NCBI GenBank assembly: GCA_964492775.1
Contig: CAZBLH010000004.1
Location: 1-64,000 of the forward strand
Reading direction: 5' to 3'
DNA: 64,000 nt
Source: WRDS01 sp964492775
GTDB lineage: Bacteria > Actinomycetota > Coriobacteriia > Anaerosomatales > PHET01
The notes below the pieces were generated by a model, which saw nothing but the letters and a program-made list of their open reading frames with translations, was not told where the DNA came from and made no database searches. Positions 1-9,244 of the stretch are shown here, piece after piece (within the stretch, counting starts at the first letter, position 1; each line of letters begins with the position of its first letter). The position numbers were made by a program, and so were the translations under genes.

Positions 1-734
1 ATTATCACGCCGTCGAAGTCGACTCGCTCCTCGGAGGCGGACGCGACGTTGACGGCGTCCTGGCCGGTCATGGCATCGACGACCATCAGGATCTGGTCCG
101 GCTTGACCGCCGAACGGATCCGGACCGCCTCGTCCATCATCTCCTCGTCCACATGCAGGCGACCTGCGGTGTCGACGATGACGACGTCGCGAAGCGTGTC
201 GATCGCGTGGCGCACTCCGGCTTTGGCAATGGCCTCCGGGTCGTTGGTTTCTCCGCGGTAGACAGGGATGTCGAGCTCGCGGCCGAGCGCCTCCAGCTGG
301 TCGATTGCGGCCGGACGGTAGACGTCGCACGCAACCAGCAGCGGGCTTCTCCCCTGCTTGCGCAGCATGTACGCGAGCTTCGCGGATGCGGTGGTCTTAC
401 CAGAGCCCTGGAGACCGACCAGCATAATGACGTTCGGGATGCGCCCGGAGAGCACGAGACGACTGTTGGTGTCACCCAGCAGGTGAGTCAGCTCATCGAG
501 CACGATCTTGATGACCTGCTGCCCAGGCGTGAGCGAGTTCAGCACGTCGCTGCCGACCGCACGTTCGCGGACTCGCGACACGAACTCCTTGACGACCTTG
601 AAGTTCACGTCCGCCTCAAGAAGCGCCATCCGGATCTCACGCATGGCAGCGTCTACGTCGGCCTCGGTCAGCCGACCCTTGCCGGTGAGGTTCTTGAAGA
701 CGTCTTGGAGACGTTGCGAGAGGTTCTCGAACAT
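1..734 (-). CDS. ffh: Signal recognition particle protein Ffh (3' part outside window)
   Basis: GTPase subunit of the signal recognition particle; with 4.5S RNA it captures signal sequences at the ribosome and docks on FtsY. The visible N-terminal ~245 residues contain the four-helix N domain (start MFENLSQRLQDVFKNLTG), the P-loop GLQGSGKTT, the DVYRPAAIDQL motif and DTAGRL; the reading frame runs off the left edge, so the rest of the G domain and the M domain are not seen. The ATG is preceded by AAGGAG about 11 nt upstream. It lies 80 bp after lepB, last in the smc-ftsY-lepB run, the usual secretion context. Identification is secure; only completeness is unknown. Confidence 0.97.
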   Translation of the reverse strand, partial: MFENLSQRLQDVFKNLTGKGRLTEADVDAAMREIRMALLEADVNFKVVKEFVSRVRERAVGSDVLNSLTPGQQVIKIVLDELTHLLGDTNSRLVLSGRIPNVIMLVGLQGSGKTTASAKLAYMLRKQGRSPLLVACDVYRPAAIDQLEALGRELDIPVYRGETNDPEAIAKAGVRHAIDTLRDVVIVDTAGRLHVDEEMMDEAVRIRSAVKPDQILMVVDAMTGQDAVNVASASEERVDFDGVI

Positions 735-814
735 CGCGGTCGAAGCTCCTTACACTCTTGTGGGCTCGTCACACCCTAAGGTGCGCGGCAGGACTGGTCA
801 ACGCCCGGCAGGCG

Positions 815-1378
815 CTAGTAGATGGCGCCCGCTTTGCCAAGCGGCAGGATACGGAACACGAACTCGCCATCGACGTCGTCGAGAGATATGGGGCCGACAA
901 ACCGGCTGTCCAGCGACGTTGGCCGGTTGTCGCCGAGAACGAAGACAGATCCTGGCGGCACAACCATCTCGACCCCTTCACCGCGACCATTCAGCTCCAA
1001 GTTGCGGCTCTCGGTCGGTTCCGGCTGGCCGTTCACGTACATGACGCCCTCGCGGATAACGATGGTGTCGCCGCCCAACGCCACAATGCGCTTGATTGCA
1101 TCCTCGGTGCCGCCACGGGTACGCAGGGTAATCGAGACGATGTCGCCTCGCTCAGGCTCGTCATACGTCTTGGTTACGAGCAGCCGGTCGCCGTGCTGCA
1201 GCGTTGGCTCCATAGAGTCGCCGACTACCAGCACCGGCGAGAAGAATACGTACAGAACGCCGATGATGCCGAGCAAGGCAACCAGTAGCGGCAGCAGGAT
1301 GAAGCGGGCAATCGTGTCGGGGCGCCTCGATGGGCCCGGCGCGAGAGCTGTCGGTCCGATGTAGAGGTCGTCGGCCAC
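815..1378 (-). CDS. lepB: Signal peptidase I
   Basis: Membrane serine/lysine protease that removes signal peptides from exported proteins. One transmembrane helix (about residues 25-46) precedes the catalytic box GDSMEPTL (Ser55); the general base is Lys96 in AIKRIVALGGD, and box E is GDNRPTSLDSRF. At 187 residues it is a normal single-anchor actinobacterial/Firmicute type. I chose the GTG 4 bp after the ftsY stop, because the longer open frame would lie inside ftsY. It is co-transcribed with ftsY and ffh, consistent with a targeting-plus-processing operon. Confidence 0.95.
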   Translation of the reverse strand: MADDLYIGPTALAPGPSRRPDTIARFILLPLLVALLGIIGVLYVFFSPVLVVGDSMEPTLQHGDRLLVTKTYDEPERGDIVSITLRTRGGTEDAIKRIVALGGDTIVIREGVMYVNGQPEPTESRNLELNGRGEGVEMVVPPGSVFVLGDNRPTSLDSRFVGPISLDDVDGEFVFRILPLGKAGAIY

Positions 1379-1382
1379 TGAC

Positions 1383-2309
1383 CTACTCGCCACGCACCAG
1401 CGCGCGGGCGAAGGCAGTGGCGTCGAACGGCCGCAGGTCATCGAGTGACTCGCCGACTCCGATGTAGGCGATCGGCAGCCCGAGCTCACGGACGATGGCG
1501 ACGGCGATTCCGCCCTTGGCCGTACCGTCGAGCTTCGTCAGCACGAGCGCATCGAGACCGAGCGCGGTATTGAACTCTCGTGCCTGCGCCAACCCGTTCT
1601 GCCCGGTTGTCGCGTCCATCACGAGCACGGTGCGCACCGGCGGCTTGCTCCGGTTCTGCGTCACCCGCTGGACCTTCTGCAGCTCGCGCATGAGGTCCGC
1701 CGAGGTGTGCAGGCGCCCCGCGGTGTCAATGAGCGTCAGGTCCGCTCCCGCTTCCTCGGCAGCCACGACCGCGTCGAAGGCGGCGGCCGCGGGGTCTGCT
1801 CCCCGCTCGCGCCCTATCACCGGCACACCGGCTCGCTTGGCCCAGACATCGAGCTGCTCGGCAGCGGCAGCCCGGAAGGTGTCGGCACTTCCGAGCATGA
1901 CGCTCCTGCCGGAGTCCACGGCATGCTTTGCGAGCTTGCCCACAGAGGTGGTCTTACCCGTCCCGTTCACGCCGACGAGCAGAATCGTAACCGGTGACTC
2001 ATCGAAGACCGTGGCTCCAGGAGCTGATGCCGCCTCCTCGAACTCAGCGGCGATGCGCTCGGTGAGGCTGTCGAGTACCGCCTCGGCGTCGGGAAGCGCC
2101 TTGCGCGCTGCGTATTCGCGCAGTGACGAGACGATCTCGTCGGTGGCCGTAAAGCCAATGTCGGCGCCCAAGAGCGCGTCCTCCAGGTCCGACCAGAACT
2201 CCTCGTCCAGGTTGGGCCCGCGGCGCAACAGCACGTTCAGCTGCTCGCCGAGCCGGTCCCGGCTCTTGGTGAGCCCTTCGGACAGCCGCCTAAACCACGG
2301 AGTGCTCAT
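1383..2309 (-). CDS. ftsY: SRP receptor GTPase FtsY
   Basis: Receptor for the SRP-ribosome complex at the inner face of the membrane. It has the N domain (residues ~1-90) and a G domain with P-loop GVNGTGKTT (~113-121), DTFRAAAAEQL, DTAGRL (~195-200) and TKLDGTAKGG (~258-267). There is no long acidic A domain in front, so membrane attachment would rely on the short amphipathic N-terminus (WFRRLSEGL). The ATG has GGAGG 6 nt upstream and overlaps the end of smc by 20 bp, so the two are translationally linked. At 308 residues it is typical for compact FtsY proteins. Confidence 0.97.
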   Translation of the reverse strand: MSTPWFRRLSEGLTKSRDRLGEQLNVLLRRGPNLDEEFWSDLEDALLGADIGFTATDEIVSSLREYAARKALPDAEAVLDSLTERIAAEFEEAASAPGATVFDESPVTILLVGVNGTGKTTSVGKLAKHAVDSGRSVMLGSADTFRAAAAEQLDVWAKRAGVPVIGRERGADPAAAAFDAVVAAEEAGADLTLIDTAGRLHTSADLMRELQKVQRVTQNRSKPPVRTVLVMDATTGQNGLAQAREFNTALGLDALVLTKLDGTAKGGIAVAIVRELGLPIAYIGVGESLDDLRPFDATAFARALVRGE

Positions 2310-5300
2310 CTGCGGCCTCCGCCTCCTCCAACGCTCGTTCGAGCTTCTGGCTGACGACCTTGGAGACGCCGTCGGCCTGCATGGACACGCCGTACAAGAC
2401 GTCTGCCATCTCCATCGTGCGCCGCTGGTGGCTGACGACGATGAACTGCGTCTCCTTGCGCATACTGCTCACAAACGAGACGAAACGTCGCAGGTTCGTG
2501 TCGTCGAGCGCCGCCTCCACCTCGTCGAGGATGTAGAACGGGCACGGGCGGGTACGGTACACCGCGAACAGCAGTGCCAGCGCGGTGAGAGACTTCTCTC
2601 CACCGGACATCAGAGTCATCTTCGCGAGCTTCTTACCCCGAGGCTGGGCTACAACCTCGACACCCGTCGTCTCGGGGTCGTCCGGGTCGGTGAGCTGCAG
2701 CTGTGCCGTACCGCCCGGGAAGAGTGCCGAGAAGATCTCCTGGAAGTGCTTGTCGACATCCTCGAAGGTCTCGAGGAACCGGTCGCGCATCTTGCGATCG
2801 ATGGCAGCGACGATCTTGGTAAGCGCCTTGCGCGACGTCTCGAGGTCTTCCACCTGGGCGATCATGAAGTCGCGGCGAGCGCGTAGCGCCTCGAACTCCT
2901 CGGCGGCTACGGGGTTGACCGGACCCAATCCGCTGATGCGCTTGCGGATCTGGTGGGCGGCCTCCTCGGCCGCCGCACGGTCCTCGCACTCCTGACACTC
3001 CATCGCCATCTCCAGAGGCACTCCCAGCTCTTCGACGATGCGCCGCACCGCCGCTGAGACCTGGACCTCGAGCTGGCCCTTCTCCACGCGCAGGCCGCTG
3101 ATGGCCTCGACCTGTGCGTCGATCACTGCCTGGGCCTTGCGCACGGCCTCCTGGGCTTCATGCACCGTGGAGCGCAGCGACTCAGAATCAGCCTGCTCGA
3201 ACCTGGCGCGATCGCGCAACTTGACCGCCCAATGCTCGGCGCGCTCCTGCAACGCGAGGTACAACTCATGGATGGGATGGATCCGCTCACGGAGCAGCTC
3301 GAGCGCCTGCTCGGTCTCGCGGGAACGCTCAACCGTCTCGGCCAGATCGCCGATCTCGGCGGTGATGGAAGCTACCTGACGCTTGAGGTGGATCTCGCGC
3401 TCGGAGACGGTCGCGATCTCGATCTGGACCGCCGAGAGCCGCTCGGCAACCGCGGTCTCCTCCCTGAACCGGGCGTCGCGGTGCTCCTGGGCAACCGCGT
3501 GCGACTCCTCAAGCGACTCGAGGGTGGCCTCGAGCTCGGTGATCGATGCCGCATGGGAGTCGAGGTCCGGTGAGTGCCGGTCGATCCGCTCGGCGATATC
3601 GGCCAGACGTCGCTCGACGAGCACGGTCTCGGCCTCAAGGGTCGCGACCTGCTGCTCGACGCGACCTACGTCCTCGAGCACGGCATCGTGCTCGCCTGTG
3701 ACGGTTGCCGCCTTCTGCGAGAGCTCCAACGCGTCCTGCTGCGCCAGAGCCAGAGCCTCTTCGGCGGCCGCGGTGGACGCCTCCGCCTCGCCGAGCTGGG
3801 CCGACAGCGCGCCGATCACGTCGCTGAGCTCGTTCATCCGCCGCTTGCGCGCGAGAACGCCCTCGGTGTCGGCTACCTGAGTGCCGAGTGTGAGCTTGCC
3901 GTTGGGCCACGCCACAACGCCGTCGGGCGTTACGAAGCGTGCGCCGGACTCGTCGGAAGCTGAGGCCTCGATGGCCTGCTCCACCGAGTCCACGAGGTAT
4001 ACGTCGCCGAGAAGGGCCTCCATCGCCTCAGCGGCCGAATCGTCGAACGAGAGCTCGTTGAGCAGGCGCACGCCGACTGCGGGACGCCCACGGTCGCAGC
4101 GCTGGCGCATGCCGGAGACGGGGACGAGCGAGACCTCGCCTTCGACCTCTCCGGCGAGCGAGCGAGCGGTGTCGGCAAGCGACGCTCGATCGCGCACGAG
4201 CAGGCCGAACAGATCCGCGCCGAGAAGCTTCTCAGTGAGCGCCTCCAAGCGAGCAGGTGCCTTCACCGCATCGGCGACCGGCCCGATGAACCCGGGCAGC
4301 TGATCTTCGCGGCTGATCGCGTACGCAAGCGCTGGGGCCGCTGCCGCGAATGCCCGACCAATCTCTTCGAGGCCGCGCATCTCCGCGCGGCTAGCGCTGA
4401 GTTCCTCGCGTCGCTCCTCAAGCTCACGGCGGCGGGAATCGAGCACCCTTACTCGTTTGTCGACATCGGACTCAGCGAGAGCCAGCTCGCGCTTGAGCCG
4501 GGCGAGGTTCGACTCCAGCTGCGTGAGGCGGCTGCGGCGTGCCGAGAGCGTCGAACGAGCGCCCGTGAGCTGCTCGCGCACCTGCTCGGCGTGGGTGTTC
4601 AGCAGCTCGCGCTCGAGCGAGACCTGCGAAAGCGACTGCTCGGCCTTCGCCAGGGCTGCTCGGCGGTCCTCGAGCATCTTCCGGGTGCCACGGGCCTCCG
4701 CGGTGATCCGAGCCAACTCCTCGTCCGCGGCCAACCGTGCCTTGCGGGTGGACTCGGAGTCTTTTCGGATCTCTGAGAGCTGGCTGTAGAGCGCCTTCAG
4801 CCGGCCGTCAGTCTCGGCACGCTCGGCGGTCAAGCGTTCGAGCTCGCCACTGCGCTGCGCCGCCCGCGTCTCTGCCTGGTGGAGCTTGCCACGCAGCTCA
4901 GAGAGGCGGGTTACGAGGTTCTTGCCCTTCTCCTCAAGAAGCAGCAAGCCAGCGTCGAGACGTTCGAGGATGGACTGCATGCGCCGGCGCTGCTCGGAGA
5001 GGTCGCCGACGAACAGGCCCTTCTCCTCGAGAAGCGTCTGAAACTTCTCAAGCTCCCGCTCCTTCTCGGCGAGCGTGTAGCGCGACAGCTCGATCTCGGC
5101 GTTGGCTTCTTTCTCGCGTTTGCCGGCCCCTTCCCAGACGGCCTGCAGGCGGCGCAGGTCGTCCACGGCCAGCGACAGCTCGATCTCGCGCAGCTTCGCG
5201 ACCAGTTCGGCGTGGGTGGTCGCGCGGTCGGCCTGGCGCTGCAGCGGACGCAGCTGCCGCTCAATCTCGCCGGTGATGTCGCGCGCGCGGCCTAGGTGGG

Positions 5301-5856
5301 CATCGAGGCCCGAGAGCTTGCGCATCGCGCGTTCTTTGCGCTTCTTGTGTTTGAGAACGCCAGCCGCCTCTTCGATGAGACTCCGGCGGTCCTCGGGACG
5401 CGACGTCAGCACCTCGTCGAGACGCCCCTGGCTGATTACGGAGTGAGTGTCGCGCCCGAGGCCCGTGTCATGCAGAAGATCCTGTACGTCCATCAGGCGC
5501 GACGGCGTCTTGTTGATCAGGTACTCACTCTCACCCGAGCGGTACATCCGGCGCGAGATTGTGACCTCGGAGAACTCGATGGGCAGCTCGCCTGCCGAGT
5601 TGTCGAGCACGAGGTCCACCTCGGCGACGCCGACGGCCTGCCTCGCCGACGAACCAGCGAAAATGACGTCCTCCATCGCTTGGCCGCGCAGCGATTTCGC
5701 GCTCTGCTCGCCCAGGACCCACAGTACGGCATCCGAGATGTTGGACTTGCCCGAACCGTTCGGTCCGACAACGATCGTGACACCGGGCTCCAACGACAAG
5801 GTGCTTCGGTCGGCGAACGACTTGAAGCCCTTTAGTGTGAGTGACTTAAGATACAC
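2290..5856 (-). CDS. smc: Chromosome segregation protein SMC
   Basis: ATPase that compacts and segregates the chromosome with ScpA/ScpB. Visible parts in order: Walker A GPNGSGKSN (residues 31-39), a long coiled coil rich in Glu/Arg/Leu, a hinge around LPGFIGPVADAVKAP, a second coiled coil, the signature LMSGGEKSLTALALLFAVY and Walker B FYILDEVEAALDD. The length, 1188 residues, is the usual SMC size. Translation starts at GTG with AAGGGG a few bases upstream; a nearby ATG is out of frame. It sits between rnc and ftsY, the order known from Bacillus and Mycobacterium. Confidence 0.98.
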   Translation of the reverse strand: MYLKSLTLKGFKSFADRSTLSLEPGVTIVVGPNGSGKSNISDAVLWVLGEQSAKSLRGQAMEDVIFAGSSARQAVGVAEVDLVLDNSAGELPIEFSEVTISRRMYRSGESEYLINKTPSRLMDVQDLLHDTGLGRDTHSVISQGRLDEVLTSRPEDRRSLIEEAAGVLKHKKRKERAMRKLSGLDAHLGRARDITGEIERQLRPLQRQADRATTHAELVAKLREIELSLAVDDLRRLQAVWEGAGKREKEANAEIELSRYTLAEKERELEKFQTLLEEKGLFVGDLSEQRRRMQSILERLDAGLLLLEEKGKNLVTRLSELRGKLHQAETRAAQRSGELERLTAERAETDGRLKALYSQLSEIRKDSESTRKARLAADEELARITAEARGTRKMLEDRRAALAKAEQSLSQVSLERELLNTHAEQVREQLTGARSTLSARRSRLTQLESNLARLKRELALAESDVDKRVRVLDSRRRELEERREELSASRAEMRGLEEIGRAFAAAAPALAYAISREDQLPGFIGPVADAVKAPARLEALTEKLLGADLFGLLVRDRASLADTARSLAGEVEGEVSLVPVSGMRQRCDRGRPAVGVRLLNELSFDDSAAEAMEALLGDVYLVDSVEQAIEASASDESGARFVTPDGVVAWPNGKLTLGTQVADTEGVLARKRRMNELSDVIGALSAQLGEAEASTAAAEEALALAQQDALELSQKAATVTGEHDAVLEDVGRVEQQVATLEAETVLVERRLADIAERIDRHSPDLDSHAASITELEATLESLEESHAVAQEHRDARFREETAVAERLSAVQIEIATVSEREIHLKRQVASITAEIGDLAETVERSRETEQALELLRERIHPIHELYLALQERAEHWAVKLRDRARFEQADSESLRSTVHEAQEAVRKAQAVIDAQVEAISGLRVEKGQLEVQVSAAVRRIVEELGVPLEMAMECQECEDRAAAEEAAHQIRKRISGLGPVNPVAAEEFEALRARRDFMIAQVEDLETSRKALTKIVAAIDRKMRDRFLETFEDVDKHFQEIFSALFPGGTAQLQLTDPDDPETTGVEVVAQPRGKKLAKMTLMSGGEKSLTALALLFAVYRTRPCPFYILDEVEAALDDTNLRRFVSFVSSMRKETQFIVVSHQRRTMEMADVLYGVSMQADGVSKVVSQKLERALEEAEAADEHSVV

Positions 5857-5939
5857 GCATCCCCTTGAAGACGTACTGATAAGTAGGGATTCTGCTACCC
5901 CGAGAGCGCGGTCAGTTTAGCACAGGCACATGCCCTGAC

Positions 5940-6653
5940 TCACTCGCTGGGGTGCCCCTCAATCGCGTCCAGGGCAGCCTGGGCCGCAGCCGCCTCGGCC
6001 TCGCGCTTCGACCGACCGCTCCCCTGCCCGGCCACGATGCCACCGATCTCCACGACCGCCACGAATACGCGGTCATGCGGCGGACCGTCATGCCCGGTGA
6101 CGCGGTACACAGGTGTGGTCCCGTCCGCTTGGACGATCTCCTGGAGCTGGCCTTTTGGGTTGCCTGGCGCTAGCGCTGCGTCTTCCGAGATAAGCGGCAT
6201 GAGCGTCCGCGCTACCCACTCCCGTGCAGCATCCATGCCTGCGTCGAGGTAGAGCGCGGCAACGACCGACTCGAACACGTCCTCGAGCGCCGAGGCGGTG
6301 CCCCTGCCTCCGGTCTTGATCTCGCTCTCCCCGTACAGAATCGCGCCTCCAAGACCCGTTGCCTGCGCGACTTCCCTCAAGACCGAGCCTGCTACGAGAG
6401 ATATCTTGATGCGCGTCATCCCGCCTTCGTCCATCGCGGGAAAGCGCCGGTACAGCTCCTCGGCAATGAGAAGTCCCAGGACCGAGTCGCCGAGAAACTC
6501 CAAGCGCTCGAAGGACTCCTGCGGCGCGTTCTCCACCGCAGACGGGTGCGTGATCGCGCACGCGATGAGCGACCGGTCACTGAACGTGTGGCCGAGCACC
6601 TTCTCGGCGATCTCGACCTTCTCGGCGATCAGGCGTGCGTCAACGGAAGCCAT
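5940..6653 (-). CDS. rnc: Ribonuclease III
   Basis: Double-strand-specific endoribonuclease that processes rRNA precursors and structured RNAs. The N-terminal domain carries the family signature ERLEFLGDSVLGLL with the catalytic Glu/Asp; a second acidic cluster is in SALEDVFESVVAALY. The C-terminal ~70 residues are a double-stranded RNA-binding domain (from GNPKGQLQEIVQ, ending SKREAEAAAAQAAL). The length of 237 residues is standard. It follows fabF by 9 bp and precedes smc by 83 bp, so it belongs to the acpP-rnc-smc neighbourhood conserved across Gram-positives. Confidence 0.97.
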   Translation of the reverse strand: MASVDARLIAEKVEIAEKVLGHTFSDRSLIACAITHPSAVENAPQESFERLEFLGDSVLGLLIAEELYRRFPAMDEGGMTRIKISLVAGSVLREVAQATGLGGAILYGESEIKTGGRGTASALEDVFESVVAALYLDAGMDAAREWVARTLMPLISEDAALAPGNPKGQLQEIVQADGTTPVYRVTGHDGPPHDRVFVAVVEIGGIVAGQGSGRSKREAEAAAAQAALDAIEGHPSE

Positions 6654-6662
6654 GACGACAGC

Positions 6663-7892
6663 CTACACTCGCCCGAAGACCAGCGTCGCGTTGTGTCCGC
6701 CAAAGCCGAACGAGTTCGACATCACCGCGTCGAGCGCCACGCTGCGCGCCGTGAGCGGGACGTAGTCGAGATCGCACTCAGGGTCGGGGTCGGTGAGGTT
6801 GATGGTGGGCGGCACGATCCCGGTCTCGAGCGCGAGGACGCACACGGCGGCCTCAGCCGCTCCTGCACCTCCGAGCATGTGGCCCATCATCGACTTGGTG
6901 GACGAAACCAGCGGTGCGTCGGCGCCGAATACGCATTTGATAGCGTTCGTCTCGGCAAGGTCGCCTACGGGCGTCGAAGTGCCGTGCGCGGCGATGTAGC
7001 CGATGTCGGCCGGAGCCAAATCGGCCTTCGCTAGCGCCATCTCCATGGCGCGGCGGGCACCGTTGCCGTCGGGTGCAGGCGCGGTGACGTGGTACGCGTC
7101 GGCGGAGGCACCGTAGCCAAGCAGCTCTGCACGGATGTTGGCGCCACGGGCCTTGGCGTGCTCGTACTCCTCGAGCACCAGCAGCGCGCCTCCCTCGGCG
7201 ATGACGAAGCCGTCGCGCGATGCAGACCACGGGCGCGACGCGGCCTCGGGCTCATCGTTGCGGGTCGAGAGTGCGCGCGCCGAGCAGAAGCCGGCCATCC
7301 CAAGCGGCGTCACACCGGCGTCGAACCCGCCTGCTACGATGACGTCCGCGTCGCCTCGGCGGATCGCCTCGAAGGACTCGCCGAGCGCGTGGTTGCCGGT
7401 GGCACACGCCGAGACGGGCGCGTAGTTGATGCCCTTCAGGCCCCAACGGATCGAGACGTGACCGGCGGCGAGGTCCACGATCATCATGGGAACCAGGAAC
7501 GGGGTCACACGCGAAGGACCGCGCTCGTGCATGATGGCGAGCTGCTCCTCCATGGTGCCCAGCCCACCGATGCCTGAGCCGATGACGCAACCAGCCCGCT
7601 CGGCGATCTCGGCAGGGACAGGGTCGAGCCCGGCCTCCACGAGCGCCTCGGCAGCAGCGACCATTGCGAACTGCTGGAAACGCGACATCCGACGCGCTTC
7701 TTTGCGATCGATCACTCCATACGGGTCGAAGTCGCGCACATACCCGGCGAAGCGCGTGGGGTACTCGGATGCGTCGAAGTGCTCGATCGGCGTGATCCCG
7801 CTCCGACCGGCGACGAGCGACTCCCACATCGCGGCGGTGCCTACGCCGGTGCAGGTAACGGTGCCCATGCCGGTGACGACTACCCGTCTCAT
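6663..7892 (-). CDS. fabF: Beta-ketoacyl-ACP synthase II
   Basis: Condenses malonyl-ACP with growing acyl-ACP in fatty acid elongation. The Cys-His-His triad is visible: VSACATGNHAL (Cys163), AAHGTSTPVGD and SFGFGGHNATL near the C-terminus. About 409 residues, typical of KAS II. I start it at the ATG that overlaps the upstream stop in an ATGA, with AAAGGGG in front; the frame is open a few codons further but without support. Translationally coupled to the flavin enoyl-reductase-like gene upstream. KAS I versus II cannot be separated from motifs alone, but synteny favours FabF. Confidence 0.95.
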   Translation of the reverse strand: MRRVVVTGMGTVTCTGVGTAAMWESLVAGRSGITPIEHFDASEYPTRFAGYVRDFDPYGVIDRKEARRMSRFQQFAMVAAAEALVEAGLDPVPAEIAERAGCVIGSGIGGLGTMEEQLAIMHERGPSRVTPFLVPMMIVDLAAGHVSIRWGLKGINYAPVSACATGNHALGESFEAIRRGDADVIVAGGFDAGVTPLGMAGFCSARALSTRNDEPEAASRPWSASRDGFVIAEGGALLVLEEYEHAKARGANIRAELLGYGASADAYHVTAPAPDGNGARRAMEMALAKADLAPADIGYIAAHGTSTPVGDLAETNAIKCVFGADAPLVSSTKSMMGHMLGGAGAAEAAVCVLALETGIVPPTINLTDPDPECDLDYVPLTARSVALDAVMSNSFGFGGHNATLVFGRV

Positions 7893-8842
7893 CTCGCTAC
7901 CCCTTTCGCGACCTGCCACTCTTCGACCAGGCGCGTCATCAGGTCGGACACGCGCGGTACGTCATGGACCCTGGCGACAGCCGAGCCCGCGAAGACCAGG
8001 CCTTGCTCCACGTCTCCCTGCTGAGCCATCAGCAGTTCGTTCATGATGCAGTATTCCTTGTGACACTCCTTGAGGCACGCCACGCAACGCGGTATCGGCG
8101 GGTAGTCCTCGTTCTGCGTGCGCTGCCAGAAGGGGTTTCGAAGCGCGCGCCCTGGCAGCCCCACCGGGCTCTTGATGAGCACGACGTCTTCTGGGGTGGC
8201 ATTCACATACATCTGCTTGAACGCATCAGGCGCCGACGACTCCACGGTTGCGGCGAAACGCGTGCCCATCTGCACTCCTGCGGCGCCCGCATCGAGCGCG
8301 CGAGCGATGTCGGACCCGTCGACGATTCCGCCGGCGGCGATGACGGGGATGGACACGGCCTCCAGAATCTCCGGGAGGATATCGAGCATCGGGCGGTCGG
8401 CACCGAGGTGTCCGCCAGCCTCAAAGCCCTCAAGAACGACTGCGGCAGCCCCGAACTTCTCGGCAAGCTTGGCAACGCGAGCCGAGCCGACAATCGGGAC
8501 GACCGGCACACTGTACTCCTTGCCCCACGCGAAGATGTCACGCGAGAAGCCGGCGCCCGCCACGGCGATATCGATGCCCTCGGCCATCGCGGCCTGCATA
8601 AGCTCGGCGAACTGCCGGACGGCGACCATGATGTTCACGCCGATAAGGCCGTCGGTGAGCGATCGGGCGTGCCGGATCTCGGCGACGAGTTCCTCGGCGG
8701 TCAGACCGCTTCCGGCAATGAGTCCGATCCCGCCGGCCTCGGCAACAGCAGCCGCGAGCGGTGCCATCGAGAGGCGAACTGCCATCCCGCCTTGCATGAT
8801 TGGAAGGCGCGCGGTCTTGTCACCGATTGTCAGCGTAGGCAT
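7889..8842 (-). CDS. NPD/FabK-family flavin oxidoreductase with C-terminal Cys cluster
   Basis: FMN-dependent TIM-barrel protein of the nitronate monooxygenase / enoyl-ACP reductase II family. Visible: LPIMQGGMAVRLS at the FMN-binding N-terminus, GFEAGGHLGADRP with the catalytic-type His, and VIAAGGIVDGSDIARAL. Unlike the second copy (10.9-11.9 kb), it has a cysteine cluster C-x2-C-x3-C-x4-C (CVACLKECHKEYC) near residue 260, which could bind a metal or Fe-S centre. The start is uncertain: an ATG at 8842 matches the family N-terminus, a GTG two codons upstream has a better-spaced AAAGG. Its place between acpP and fabF suggests a role in fatty acid synthesis, but a different redox substrate is possible. 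Confidence 0.85.
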   Translation of the reverse strand: MPTLTIGDKTARLPIMQGGMAVRLSMAPLAAAVAEAGGIGLIAGSGLTAEELVAEIRHARSLTDGLIGVNIMVAVRQFAELMQAAMAEGIDIAVAGAGFSRDIFAWGKEYSVPVVPIVGSARVAKLAEKFGAAAVVLEGFEAGGHLGADRPMLDILPEILEAVSIPVIAAGGIVDGSDIARALDAGAAGVQMGTRFAATVESSAPDAFKQMYVNATPEDVVLIKSPVGLPGRALRNPFWQRTQNEDYPPIPRCVACLKECHKEYCIMNELLMAQQGDVEQGLVFAGSAVARVHDVPRVSDLMTRLVEEWQVAKGVAR

Positions 8843-8939
8843 GTCCACAACAGGGAGCCTTTCGTCGCGGGTCAATGCGCTCGATGGTACAGCGGCCCGG
8901 AAGCGTCCGCCCCCGGGCCGCGCATCACTTCATGGTGTG

Positions 8940-9176
8940 TCAGGCCTTGACGATGTAGGAGACGGCATCGCCAACGGTCTTGATCGACTCGGCTTCCTCA
9001 TCGGGAATGGAGATACCGAACTCCTCTTCGAGGGCCATGACCAGCTCGACGATATCAAGCGAATCTGCGCCGAGGTCATCGATGAATGAGGCGTCCTCGG
9101 TGACGACATCCTCGTCAACTCCAAGCTGATCGACGATCACGCCCCGGACTTTGTCCAAGATCTCATCGTGTTCCAT
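8940..9176 (-). CDS. acpP: Acyl carrier protein
   Basis: Carries acyl chains as thioesters on a phosphopantetheine arm. 78 residues, strongly acidic, with the attachment motif GADSLDIVELV (Ser39). The start MEHDEILDKV follows a clear GGAGGT at good distance; a longer open frame upstream lacks support and does not look like ACP. It lies between fabG (68 bp upstream) and the FabK-like gene (about 100 bp downstream); the latter gap shows no obvious terminator. Central partner of every fab product in this cluster. Confidence 0.98.
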   Translation of the reverse strand: MEHDEILDKVRGVIVDQLGVDEDVVTEDASFIDDLGADSLDIVELVMALEEEFGISIPDEEAESIKTVGDAVSYIVKA

Positions 9177-9244
9177 GCTCACACCTCCCTTCCCCCTTGC
9201 GGGACCATCGCTCCAAGCGGGCGCCAAGCCCGCAGGATGACACG